A model generated the notes under the pieces. It did not search any database. It was not told the origin of the DNA and saw only the letters and a program-made list of their open reading frames with translations. The translations under genes and the position numbers were made by a program. A stretch of DNA of 64,000 nt from positions 727,001 to 791,000 of the forward strand of contig JAQFVV010006454.1 in NCBI GenBank assembly GCA_028023455.1. Reading direction: 5' to 3'. Origin of the DNA: Epiperipatus broadwayi. Lineage: Eukaryota; Onychophora; Udeonychophora; Euonychophora; Peripatidae. Below, piece after piece: positions 1-11,012 of the stretch; within the stretch, counting starts at the first letter, position 1; every line of letters starts with the position of its first letter.

Positions 1-1271
1 AAAATATAACTACAAAAGAACATCTAAAGAATGAAACCATGTTAAAATAAGATATAGTTTACATGCACATCTTTATTCACATCTTTTTATTTATATAACT
101 ATAATTGTTGATAATGAATAATTTTGATTTATATTTTTTTGTTTTAACATATGTTTTTGTCTATTGTATTTCCCTCCAAAGTTTGTAAAAAGAGTTATAG
201 GAATTTTTATTTTCATGAAAAGAAGGTTTGAGTTAGTCTTAAATTTTTTGTCTCTTATTTGTGAAGTGTTTTTTTCAGATTTATAACTATGTTTATTTTC
301 AGATTTAAATATTAAAAATGAGCAAAAAACAAGACACAAATGTTAATTAATTTAGTAATAAAAATCAATTGCTTAATCATAATTGCATGTGAAATTTATA
401 TATATATTGATAAAAATATATTTTATTTGGAATTATTTTATTATATATTTTCTCAATTTATTAATTTATTAGATAAAAAAAGAATTGTTTTATGTCTTAT
501 TCCTCCAGCTATCTGTTCCATAAATTATATGGTTGTATGATTGGATTTTATTATAGTATTTTGTTTTAAGGGATATGTAAATTATAAAAATTATTTTAAT
601 TAAAAAAACATATACATTTATATTTTGTTCATGATTACAGCCCATAGGATCATTATCATTTTGAGCTAACTCTAAAACAAACGTTAATTTATTTGTATGT
701 AGGAGGTATATTTTTTGTTTGGACATTCAGATAGTTTCTAAATGGATCAAAGTAAACACATTTAAAATCCATTCCCTGCATGTTATTGTTTTTCAGATTA
801 AAAATTAGTTTATAGTTGGCCTGTACTCTCATGGTATATTGATGATAATCAACACAAATCAGAATTACAACATTCTTTACTATCATAAATACTTTAGCAG
901 TTAAAATATTCATGCATCCAAAACATTACTTTTATTATGTCCTAAATTAGACATTGACTAGAAAATAATTGTCAAGATTTTATAATGGATCTCTTTTAAA
1001 TACAGTCAACTAGAATGACTGTTTATTTGATTAATGCTGGTAATAATGTTATGTTTTTAATTTGGTTGTATTTATTTCCAACATAAATGCTATTTCTCAG
1101 TTCATACTCATTCTATTGATTGTGGGATGATGAAAACTACAAGTACTATGAATAAAATTGAATTTTAAAATGAACATATGTAGTATGGGTGAACAATAAT
1201 TTGTGTTAATTTAATATTTTGTTTTTATATAATTTAATAATTTAAATATTTTATTTTCAAATATATATATA
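1..1271. other. AT-rich DNA without recognisable gene
   Basis: Only short, low-complexity open frames are present and none resembles a known protein. The right end (about 1259-1271) is an AT dinucleotide run into which the LTR element at 1272 is inserted. Confidence 0.6.
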
Positions 1272-3395
1272 TATAATATTGGAGTGGCATATTTGATAAC
1301 CCTAGTTGAGGCACCAAATACAACGGAACAGCATTTAATCATCCCAGTTGATATACCGAATATAACAGAATCAATTATATTTAATGCTTGGAAATCATTA
1401 ACTTAATGATTCACAGTTAGGTTCGCCAAATATAACAGAATGGATTATATTTAAAGTCTAAGTTGGTCTTGTTAAATATAATGGGATGACTAAATTCCCT
1501 AGAAAGAGGATATGCATTTCACTACAATCGGACTTTGGGTCTTCAGGTAGAATGCTAGAAATGAATCGATGAAATACTAAGTCCATGATTATATCTATCT
1601 TTATTATGCTAGCTCAATAATTTTTAAATAAGTTTTAATATAATTTAGACTAGTTCATCCATCTTTCATCCCTCTTTCAGTCACCATTATGCCACGATAT
1701 TCAAACTCATGGAGAATTTGCAATTAGCTCTTTTCAGGGATAATTTCAAAACAAGTCATTATTTAATATGCCTTTATATAAGCATTAACTAATAATTGAT
1801 ATTCATATGATATTTATAATACTAGCATATATATATAATATAATTCAATAATGATTAGACAAAGAGATCAAGTTAATAACTCAATATTTAATAAACAATA
1901 AAAAATATAATGTAAAAGATAAATAAAATATTAATAAATAAATAAGGATGAATTTTACCATTTTAAAAATATTAATAAATAATATTCCTATTTAATACCC
2001 TATGATAAAATTCAGTACTATAATAAACTTTCAAAATTAAAGAATATAATTTAAATTAACAGATATATAAAAACAATATACAGATTCAAAAATTATAATT
2101 TATATAACTTATTAATTTATTTACCATTCTTATTTTATGTTTCATAATTACTAATATATAAGTACTATTTACAATTGTATAACTTATATATTATATGTAT
2201 TTTTAATAAATAAAATACATTAAATATTTATATATATTATATATTAAATACAATATAAACCTATTTACAATATCTATTAAATAATAACTATTCTTTATAT
2301 CCTTCATCTAATTTTTGATGAATTATGTCAAGCTTTCAATTAATTATATTTAATATTAAATATAATTTTCCTATTAAGATATAATGATGCGATGCCAAAT
2401 TTGAAATAAAGATAATAATAATAATAATAATAAACATATTAAAATAATATAAGCATTATTATAATATATATATAAATAAAGAAAAAAAACTTATTCTCCA
2501 GAGTTAAGAGTAGATATTTGAGTCTGTAGTTTATAATTCTAATGAAGATCTTTTACGAAGTATATTATTAATCCATTGGTATAATGATGATTTTATTTAT
2601 CCTTAATTGATAAACTGTTAATAATATCCAATGATTTGATTGATATGAAATAAAGTAAATATTCTTCGAATGTAGATGTTCTTATTCTCCATTTTTCTAT
2701 TATCATTAGACGTTCTATCTATTCAATATTTCAAAATATTTCAAAATAGCATGCAAGGTTGGTTTTGAAACCTTTACGATATAATGATGTTCTACTCAAT
2801 GCACATTGTAATATTCTTTATATATATAATTATTTTAAATATATAATGAAGTTTTAAAATAACGTAGTTTCCAAAAAACTCAAACAAATGTTCTTTTCTT
2901 TTATATTGCTATTCCTTTTAAGATTTAATAGAAAATTAAAATATTTTCCTTATAGATTTTTTTTTAATCCATAGATTATCTTAATTTGGAAAAGTTAATA
3001 TTTAAATTCCAAACGTTGAACAGTAATATTTATAAAAGAAAAAGTTATTTTAAAGAGAAATGATTTTCTTTTCTTCTCTTTTAATAACAAGAGAACGAAT
3101 GAATCTCCTCGTGTTTTGTTACAAGTTCATGCTTAATTCAAATATTAATTGTTCAATATATATTAAGATTTAATAATATATATATATATATATATAATCA
3201 TTTATTTCTCAACTTCAAATCTGGCATTTTACTCAAAAGCTTAAGGTATGTATTATTTAAAGCTCACGTGTATATATAAATAGTATATATATGTATACAT
3301 ATTAAAATAGTCAAATAGATTTTATATTTATAAATAATTTCATTAGAGATAAAAGCACATTAGGTCAATAATAATAACTGGAAGTTACTATTATA
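1272..3395 (-). repeat. 3' LTR (left copy)
   Basis: About 2.1 kb, colinear with 7392-10965 apart from the insertion in the latter. On the minus strand it starts TATAATAG directly after the polypurine tract and ends in ATTATA. The element thus has short TATAAT/ATTATA inverted ends instead of the usual TG...CA. A short TAA microsatellite at 2408-2433 marks the position where the other copy took up the Penelope-like insert. Confidence 0.85.
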
Positions 3396-3410
3396 TTTCC
3401 CCTTCCCTTC
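3396..3410 (-). other. Polypurine tract
   Basis: On the minus strand this is a pure purine run, GAAGGGAAGGGGAAA, directly abutting the start of the 3' LTR. That is exactly where plus-strand DNA synthesis of an LTR retrotransposon is primed. It supports both the minus orientation and the LTR boundary at 3395. Confidence 0.8.
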
Positions 3411-4029
3411 GGAAATTAAAATTTTAATTTAAGTTAAAATTTTAAACACTTACAAATATTTTAGTATGTTCTTATAATTTAATTACATTTATACTTGGAT
3501 TTTATGAAGGGTTGAATAATTTTTTTTAACTGTTTTATCTTTCCTTATACTTGGGCTATATTATTCTTTTGATAATGATCAAAAATTAAGGACTTTGATG
3601 GTTAAAATTTTTTTAAAAAAATAAATAAATAAATAAATAAAATAAAGTGTTTCCTTCTTGGACAACACAAATATATTTACTAGCCTTATTCCTGCTTCTT
3701 TAAGACTTATGGATTTGAAAAGGACTAAATAAATACTAGAGTATCCATTTATTAATATGAATTGACTCTATTGTTTTTACTTATTTCAAGGCATTAAAGA
3801 ATACCCTCACCAAAGCTAATGTTCTTAATTATATTTCTCTTTACATTGATCACTATTATTATTTTTTTTATACAACCGTATGGTTTACACTGCCCAATAC
3901 TTATCTTGATATTCACCTTATTTCTTTATATAACATTATAAACAGCCAAAATAAGGTTTTAAAATTCATGAATTATACGTACCACAAATCTCTCCTTTTT
4001 GTTTAAACCGAAATGCATTTGGACCTGCC

Positions 4030-4260
4030 TTTTTAAACATTAGTATAAGATCCTTCGTATGTGTTGTAGAATTTATAATATTTATTCTCCAATGTTTTAC
4101 TGGAATGGAAAGTCTTTATCAATACTCTATCTCCAACTTTAAATTCATAAATACATTTTTTTTATTCCGACTTCTATTGACTTCCATTTTAACAAGTTGT
4201 TTTTAAGCTTGTAAAATGTCATTTTCTCCATTTATTTTGGGTTCATAAATAATAGGTTTA
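4030..4260 (-). pseudogene. Integrase C-terminal domain relic
   Basis: The minus strand shows a broken frame containing FKVGDRVLIKTF followed by a KFYNTYEG motif. This matches the C-terminal part of retrotransposon integrases (K-x-G-D-x-V-L ... Y-E-G-P-F). A frameshift precedes the motif and stops follow it. The catalytic DDE core and zinc-binding N-terminus are absent from the element. The fragment sits just upstream of the 3' LTR, the usual place for the end of pol. Confidence 0.6.
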
Positions 4261-4688
4261 TATTTTTTAAATAATATAGGTATAATTTGATGAAAGTGTA
4301 GTCGGATAGGTGAAAATATTTCTCTAAGACTAGTAAGTATTCTTCTTATACATACCTATATACATATACATCTATAATTGTATATCTATACTTTATAGAT
4401 TTATAAATTATGTTGGCATTTTATTACCTTATCATATTAACCATTTGGTCTACTTCCTATTCTAGATCAAGTAACCAAAGATTAAATTTCATTAAACAAG
4501 TGTATACATGTTTAATTTAATTTTTCTATATCTAGTTCCTTCATCAATGTTTATGTCATCAAAATTTCTATATATACATTTTTTTTCTTTAACAAACTAT
4601 AATGGGTTCAATCATTATTCATTGTCTGTTTTCATTTTCAAATGGTCACAACCCTTGAAAGTCCTTCCATAATAAGTGCTTATCTTCA

Positions 4689-5153
4689 TTAAGCACTATC
4701 ATTCATGTGTTTAATGAATGTAAATGGACCTTCATAAGTATTACATAACTTATGGAATGTATGACCTTTTTGAATTTCTGAAATACTCATTTGAGAAGTT
4801 AATAATTCATTCTCATTATTAACTCTACAAGTATTTAAATTTAATCCTTCTAAATCAATATTAATAAAATAATTTTCAGTCTCATGCATTATATAATACT
4901 GAAAATTTAATCTATTATTAGAGATAATTATTTGTTGTGGATCTTTTTTAATAAATTCTAAATGATTCTGTCTAAGACTTTGTTCTTTACTATTATCATA
5001 GATATCTATATTAGTTTTAATAGAATCATCCCTTATCTCAAACAATACCTGATGTGAAAAAATAGATTTTGGGTTAAAATCATTTATCCCATCAAGATCT
5101 TTAACAACAATTTCCAAATCATTCACTACTTCATTTTCTATTTTTTTTATCAT
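4689..5153 (-). pseudogene. Gag/pol-like ORF fragment D
   Basis: An open frame of 154 codons, rich in Asn, Ile, Asp and Glu, in the 3' part of the internal region. It continues, after a frameshift in an A-run, from open codons between 5161 and 5294, so it is probably the distal part of one longer reading frame. Its last 25 residues contain an NTYEGPF motif like the integrase tail at 4030-4260. That suggests an internal deletion fused gag-side sequence to a second copy of the pol tail. The bulk of the fragment has no recognised domain. Confidence 0.45.
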
Positions 5154-5294
5154 CTTGAGTCTTATACTTTATCTCTGTTTGTTGCATCTCCATGACTTGT
5201 GTGTTTTGGAAACTCTTTGCTTCATTCATTTCCACAATTTCTTTTGAATTTAATGGATTTAAACTAACCATTCCAAAAATGTTGTGCTGATTCT

Positions 5295-5741
5295 TTATAT
5301 CTTTACTCTGCTGTGTAATATCAAAGTGGTTCGATAATTTTCTTCTGTGGTAATCAACTGAACTAATAATGATTTACTCTGGGTATCATCATTACATTCA
5401 AGGTAAGTTTGAAGTTTTTCTTGTTCATTGTTGACCTTAATCTGCATTGTATCATTCATGATTGTTTTAATGGAATTTATTTGTGGAGTTGATATTGTCT
5501 CCTCTAAAATAAAGTTAATAGGATACTTTTCTATTCCATCACTGGGAATCTGAGATATCCAACCAGTAGAAAATTCAGTGTCAAGTAAAGTTTCAGCATT
5601 AAAAGAATGTTTATTACCTTTATTGGATTCAAAAATAAAACCATGCAAATCTTTTTGTAAGATAATAGCTTGTTTTTGATTATCTGAATTACGAATAGTA
5701 ATTCTATCATCTTTTTCATACATAAAAAAACCAATTTCCAA
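5295..5741 (-). pseudogene. Gag/protease-like ORF fragment C
   Basis: An open frame of 148 codons whose listed start is a TTG; no ATG lies at its head. The upstream frame (about 5742-5880, open) enters it if one base of a seven-T run near 5729 is removed, so it is the continuation of the coiled-coil ORF and not a separate gene. Residues around 50-62 read [12 protein letters not shown], resembling the retropepsin active-site loop (LLDTG-x-x-x-S-W-I-S) with Gly replaced by Glu. Its position directly after gag is where a protease is expected. If the assignment is right, the active site is damaged. The remainder is unrecognised. Confidence 0.4.
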
Positions 5742-5828
5742 TAGTTAAACATGTTGAATCAAATGAAAATAAAATAGGTTGACTAAAAGTAGGAGGTTTA
5801 ACTTGATTACGTGCATTCTGTAATTTTT

Positions 5829-6635
5829 TTAAACATAATTCCAAACTGTCTTTCTCATAAAGGTTACAACATACATATTAGCAAATTTTCCCTCCAAAAT
5901 AATCTCTAAAGAAATTATTTTATTATCCAAAGATCTAAGTTGATGATCAATAATCTCTAATACATTATTCTGGGATTCTATCTCATTATTTTGTTTAGTA
6001 GAGAGTTGATCTATTCTTGCATGTGTCCTTTGTCTATCTTCTTGAATTTCATTCCATATTTTATTTTGTTCTTCCTTTACTTCTTCTCTAAAAATTTCTT
6101 GATTTTTATACATTTCATCACATTTAACATTTAATCTATCTATGATGTCATTTTGGAACTCACTAAACCGCTGTTGACATTTTGAATTATTTTCATCAAT
6201 TTCATTCTTTAGGTCATTTAATGCTTGTTTAATTTCTATGTTATCTTTTTTAACATTATCCACATTTAAATTTAATTGTTGGATTTTAGTAGATAATTTA
6301 TTTTCAATTCCTGTCATTTCAACCTTCAAATCATTTTTTAAACTATCTAATTTTTTATTATTATCATCCAATTTTTGATTCAAATCACTTTTTAAGTTAC
6401 ACATGTCACTTCTAAAATTAGTACTATTATCATCCATTTTTTGATTTAAATCACTTTTTAAGTTACACATGTCACTTCTAAAATTAGTACTATTATCATC
6501 CATTTTTTTATTTAAATCACTTTTTAATTTACACATGTCACTTCTAAAATTAGTACTATTATCATCCAATTTTTTATTCAAGTTACACATATCATTTCTA
6601 AAATTAGTAATGGCATTCACTAACATTTCCATCAT
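5829..6635 (-). CDS. Gag-like coiled-coil protein with 22-residue repeats
   Basis: An open frame of 268 codons. The first 100 or so residues are three to four near-identical 22-residue repeats built on [20 protein letters not shown]. The rest is charged, heptad-like sequence (Leu/Ile spaced among Asn, Lys, Glu, Gln), so an extended coiled coil is expected. It follows the primer binding site and ORF A, the position of gag. Its ATG overlaps the stop of ORF A (ATGA). Near the C-terminus another frame takes over (about 5880), so the listed stop is probably caused by a frameshift. No zinc knuckle is seen. The host family is not recognised. Confidence 0.55.
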   Translation of the reverse strand: MMEMLVNAITNFRNDMCNLNKKLDDNSTNFRSDMCKLKSDLNKKMDDNSTNFRSDMCNLKSDLNQKMDDNSTNFRSDMCNLKSDLNQKLDDNNKKLDSLKNDLKVEMTGIENKLSTKIQQLNLNVDNVKKDNIEIKQALNDLKNEIDENNSKCQQRFSEFQNDIIDRLNVKCDEMYKNQEIFREEVKEEQNKIWNEIQEDRQRTHARIDQLSTKQNNEIESQNNVLEIIDHQLRSLDNKIISLEIILEGKFANMYVVTFMRKTVWNYV

Positions 6636-6913
6636 AGCTGTGTTGTATTAATATTAAGTGATTGGTTAATCTCAATTTTAGATGATTGATTTAAATCTTC
6701 ATCAACTATATTTTGTGTTTGAGATAACACTTGATCTAAACTCTGTGTTTGTTGAGGGTATTCAACTATGGTTGTAGAACCCCCAGGTGCTTGTACTAAT
6801 GATGATTGTTCTATAATATTAATATCATCACTTAGTTCACTTTGCAAATCATCTTGCATTTGACTAGAGCATTCAGTATCTTTGTTTGAAAACATTTTTC
6901 CACTTCGAAGCAT
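6632..6913 (-). CDS. Leader ORF A of the LTR element
   Basis: An open frame of 93 codons, first after the primer binding site. It starts MLRSGKMFSNK and then becomes acidic and Gln/Ser-rich with no recognised domain, so it is likely disordered. Its TGA stop overlaps the ATG of the next ORF by four bases (ATGA at 6632-6635), a layout that permits stop-start reinitiation. It could equally be the original gag N-terminus separated by a frameshift. Confidence 0.45.
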   Translation of the reverse strand: MLRSGKMFSNKDTECSSQMQDDLQSELSDDINIIEQSSLVQAPGGSTTIVEYPQQTQSLDQVLSQTQNIVDEDLNQSSKIEINQSLNINTTQL

Positions 6914-7377
6914 AATAAATTTTAACTTAATTCAAATATTACACAAGTTTATATATTTTTATATCCAAAATATTATATCGTAAAGTTCTTTACCACTTCA
7001 TGCTATTTATATATACTTATGATGTTCTAATGATATATGTGTATATTTTTAAACATCTATGTCTATAGAAAAACTTTATCCCACTTAACTCTTATTTAAA
7101 ACACAATTTAATAATTAGTTATTTAAATATTGATCTCTCTAAATCATATTATATATATTATCATTTTTTTTATTTATATTAATCTTGTAATTATAAACAC
7201 CATATGAATCTTCATAACAACATACTTGTTACTAAGAATAATCAATTAATCTATCCATGACTTTTTCACTATATGTAATAATATAGAATCATTGATTCAA
7301 AGCCCCAGTTAATATGCTAAATATGTAATAGTATATAATTTATACCTGTGATGAACTTAAATGTTCAATGCCTAAAA

Positions 7378-7389
7378 TGTTGGGCGCCA
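7378..7389 (-). other. Primer binding site, tRNA-Lys type
   Basis: The minus strand reads TGGCGCCCAACA two bases after the end of the 5' LTR. This matches the start of the primer binding sites known to pair with the 3' end of lysine tRNAs (TGGCGCCCAAC...). It fixes the element's orientation and the inner LTR boundary at 7392. Confidence 0.8.
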
Positions 7390-8520
7390 AATATAATGGG
7401 ACGGCATATTTGATAGCCTTAGTTGAGGCACCAAATATAATGGAACAGCATTTAATCATCCCAGTTGATGCATCAAATATAACAGAATCGATTATATTTA
7501 ATGCTTGGAAATCATTAACTTAATGCTTCACAGTTAGGTTCACCAAATATAACAGAATGGATTATATTTAAAGTCTAAGTTGGTCTTGTTAAATATAATG
7601 GGATGATTAAATTCCCTAGAAAGAGGATATGCATTTCACTACAATCGGACTTTGGGTCTTCAGGTAGAATGCTAGAAATGAATCGATGAAATACTAAGTC
7701 CATGATTATATCTATCTTTATTATGCTAGCTCAATAATTTTTAAATAAGTTTTAATATAATTTAGACTAGTTCATCCATCTTTCATCCCTCTTTCAGTCA
7801 CCATTATGCCACGATATTCAAACTCATGGAGAATTTGCAATTAGCTCTTTTCAGGGATAATTTCAAAACAAGTTATTATTTAATATGCCTTTATATAAGC
7901 ATTAACTAATAATTGATATTCATATGATATTTATAATACTAGCATATATATAATATAATTCAATAATGATTAGACAAAGAGATCAAGTTAATAAATCAAT
8001 ATTTAATAAACAATAAAAAATATAATATAATAGATAAATAAAATATTAATAAATAAATACGGATGAATTTTACCATTTTAAAAATATTAATAAATAATAT
8101 TCTTATTTAATACCCTATGATAAAATTCAATACTATAATAAACTTTCAAAAATTAAAGAAAATAGTTTAAATTAACAGATATATAAAAACAATATCTGGA
8201 TTCAAAAATTAATAATTTATGTAACTTATTAATTTATTTACCATTCTTATTTATATGTTTCATAATTACTAATATATAAGTACTATTTACAATTGTATAA
8301 CTTATATATTATATGTATTTTTGATAAATAAAATACATTAAACGTTTACAATATTATGTAGTAAATACAATATAATCCTGTTTAAAATATCTATTAAATA
8401 ATAACTATTCTTTATATCCTTCATCTAATTTGATGAATTATGTCAAGCTTTCAATTAATTATATTTAATATTAAATGTAATTTTCCTATTAAGATATAAT
8501 GATAAGATGCCAAATTTGAA

Positions 8521-8526
8521 ATAAAC

Positions 8527-8593
<67 letters not shown>
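8521..8593. repeat. (TAA)n microsatellite
   Basis: About 24 uninterrupted TAA/ATA units, much longer than the equivalent run in the left LTR (2408-2433). It abuts the Penelope-like insert; a shorter TAA run lies on the other side (9987-10016), so insertion was into the microsatellite. Confidence 0.9.
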
Positions 8594-8596
<3 letters not shown>

Positions 8597-8856
8597 GAAA
8601 TTATTTAACACTCAGCTGCCTACTATATATATACAATTTTAATGCACAAATCAGCGCATAACAGCAGAGCTTCTTCAAATTAAATCACAATTTATTATAA
8701 ACTTAATATAAATTATAATACATAATAAATAATGCCCGAGCGCTTTCAAGAGAACTTAGCTCTCATAATCATGGGTAACAAAGAGTAAGCGTAACAAGGT
8801 TGCTACATGTAAATATATGCAGATATATGTAAATTAATTGAACTATATGCGTAAAT

Positions 8857-9252
8857 CTAATTAACCCATTTCTTAGAAATTTTATAACATGCATCTTTCC
8901 TATTCATAGCCTTATCATCCACGGCAATAAAACATGCCTCCTTCACCTTTATCTTAACATCATTTCTTTCCCTACAAACTATTCTTGGATTTTCAGGTTC
9001 ACATGAATGACCAGTTAATTTCTGATGCATTGCGAATATTGAGTTGTAAGCTGGGTCTGTTTGGGCCTTGTTGTAAGAATATCTGTGCTGGGACAATCTT
9101 GTTGAGAGAGTTGCTTTCGTTTCTCCATAGTATGATGCCATGCAGTTATTTTCTGGGCATGAGATATTATAAACAGCCTGAAAAATGTTGTTGGGTGTTA
9201 CAATATCTTTTGCATTGTTGATAATTCTATTGGTATTAGGAAAATTAGACAA
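8857..9252 (-). pseudogene. GIY-YIG endonuclease domain of a Penelope-like element (left arm)
   Basis: The fragment has 131 codons and is 5'-truncated. It shows the Penelope-type arrangement: a Cys pair (SCPENNC), then the GIY-YIG core YYGETKATLSTRLSQHR, then downstream His and Cys residues (MHQKLTGHSC). In intact elements this domain lies C-terminal to the reverse transcriptase and nicks target DNA. The ORF ends in KKWVN and is followed by the shared 3' UTR. It differs from the right-arm copy at only a few residues. Confidence 0.75.
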
Positions 9253-9303
9253 TTTTACAGTAAATTAAATAACAATGCAATTAAGCAGCAGAAAAATAGA
9301 ATA

Positions 9304-9768
9304 TTGTTGCCATACTTTGCAAATGCCCATAGAAAACTTTACTCAGTGTTTAATAGAGAATTTCAACTATGTTTTCACACACCCCCTAATACCAATATAA
9401 TTATCAACAATGCAAAATATATTGTAACACCCAACAACATTTCTCAGGCTGTTTATAATATCTCATGCCCAGAAAATAACTGCATGGCATCATACTATGG
9501 AGAAACGAAAGCAACTCTCTCAACAAGATTGTCCCAGCACAGATATTCTTACAACAAGGCCCAAGAAGACCCAGCTTACAACTCAATATTCGCAATGCAT
9601 CAGAAATTAACTGGTCATTCATGTGAACCTGAAAATCCAAGAATAGTTTGTAGGGAAAGAAATGATGTTAAGAGAAAGGTGAAGGAGGCATGTTTTATTG
9701 CCATAGATGATAAGGCTATGAATAGGAAAGATGCGTGTTATAAAATTTCTAAGAAATGGGTTAATTAG
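9304..9768 (+). pseudogene. GIY-YIG endonuclease domain of a Penelope-like element (right arm)
   Basis: 154 codons. Compared with the left arm it keeps about 25 extra upstream residues, part of the linker between reverse transcriptase and endonuclease in Penelope-like proteins. The frame is open further upstream without an ATG, so the listed Met is arbitrary and the copy is 5'-truncated. The core again reads YYGETKATLSTRLSQHR with the Cys pair and the distal His/Cys. No reverse transcriptase lies upstream, so it cannot move on its own. Confidence 0.8.
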
Positions 9769-10965
9769 ATTTACACATATAGTTCAATTAATTTACATAT
9801 ATCTGCATATATTTACACATAGCAACCTTGTTACGCTTACTCTTTGTTATCCATGATTATGAGAGCTAAGTTCTCTTGAAAGCGCTCGGGCATTATTTAT
9901 TATGTATTATAATTTATATTAAGTTTATAATAAATTGTGATTTAATTTGAAGAAGCTCTGCTGTTATGCGCTGATTTGTGCATTAAAATAATAATAATAA
10001 TAACAATAATAATAAATATATTAAAATAATATAAGCATTATTATAATATATATAAAGAAAGAAAAACTTATTCTCCAGAGTTAAGAGTAGATATTTGAGT
10101 CTGTAGTTTATAATCCTAATGAAGATCTTTTACGAACTATATTATTAATCCATTGGTATAATAATGATTTTATTTATCCTTAATTGATAAACTGTTAATA
10201 ATATCCAATGATTTCATTGATAAGAAATAAAATAAATATTTTTTGAATGTCGATGTTCTTATCCTCCATTTTTCTATTATCATTAGAAGTTCTATATATT
10301 CAATATTTCAAAATATTTTAAAATAGTATGCAAGGTTGGTTTTGAAACCTTTATGATATAATGCTGTTCTACTCAAAGCACATTGAAATATTCTTTATAT
10401 ATATAATTATTTTAAATATAACAAAGTTTTAATATAACTTAGTTTCCAAAAAACTTAAACAGACGTTCTTTTCTTTTATATTGCTATTCCTTTAAGATTT
10501 AATAGAAAATTAAAAAATTTTCCTTACAGACTTTTAATCCATAGATTATCTTAATTTGGAAAAGTTAATATTTAAATTCCAATCATTGAACAGTAATATT
10601 TATAAAAGAAAAAGTTATTTTAAAGAGAAATGATTTTTTTTCTTTCCTTTTAATAACAAGAGAACGAATCAATCTCCTCGTGTTTTGTTACAAGTTCATG
10701 CTTAATTCAAATATTAATTGTTCAATATATATTAAGATTTAATAATATATATATATATATATATATAATCATTTATTTCTCTACTTCAAATCTGTCAATT
10801 ACTCAAAAGCTTAAGGTATGTATTATTTAAAGCTCACATGTATATATAAATAGTATATATATGTATACATAATGAAATAGTCAAATAAAATTTATATTTA
10901 TAAATAATTTCATAAGAGATAAAAGCATGTTAGACCCATAATAATAACTGGAAGTTACTATTATA

Positions 10966-11012
<47 letters not shown>
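10966..11012. repeat. (AT)n(GT)n microsatellite
   Basis: An AT run directly flanking the 5' LTR continues as a GT run. It matches the AT run left of 1272, consistent with the LTR element having inserted into an AT tract. Confidence 0.85.

Larger units (their letters stand above)
8594..9989. mobile_element. Penelope-like element, two truncated copies head to head
   Basis: Two nearly identical arms, 8634-9239 and 9385-9989, are inverted about a 145-bp spacer. Each arm holds the GIY-YIG endonuclease end of a Penelope-like reverse transcriptase followed by the same 3' untranslated region, with 3' ends pointing outward. The left arm carries about 40 extra bases at its outer end. The reverse transcriptase domain is missing from both copies (5' truncation). 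The two domains differ at only a few residues, so duplication or insertion was recent, later than the host LTR element. Confidence 0.8.
1272..10965 (-). mobile_element. LTR retrotransposon, gag-bearing and lacking reverse transcriptase
   Basis: Two long direct repeats (1272-3395 and 7392-10965, the second enlarged by an insertion) flank an internal region of about 4 kb. Reading on the minus strand, the order is 5' LTR, a lysine-tRNA-type primer binding site (7378-7389), a gag-like frame (6913-4689), an integrase C-terminal relic (about 4260-4030), a polypurine tract (3396-3410) and the 3' LTR. Both outer flanks are AT runs, so a target duplication of the form ATATA fits but cannot be proven. 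By eye the LTRs differ at only a few per cent of positions, so insertion is fairly recent. No reverse transcriptase or RNase H is recognisable, so the copy must depend on enzymes supplied elsewhere. The family is unassigned. Confidence 0.85.
7392..10965 (-). repeat. 5' LTR (right copy) interrupted by a Penelope-like insert
   Basis: Colinear with 1272-3395 up to a TAA microsatellite (8521-8593) and again from about 9990. The intervening 1.4 kb is a Penelope-like palindrome. Without the insert the length is about 2.1-2.2 kb, equal to the left LTR. The LTR ends in an AT run that passes into a GT run beyond 10985. Confidence 0.85.

Noticed and set aside
8985-9221. Plus-strand ORF inside the left Penelope-like arm (and its minus mirror at 9404-9640)
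   Set aside because: Antisense shadow of the GIY-YIG domain; the two copies exist only because the arms are inverted.
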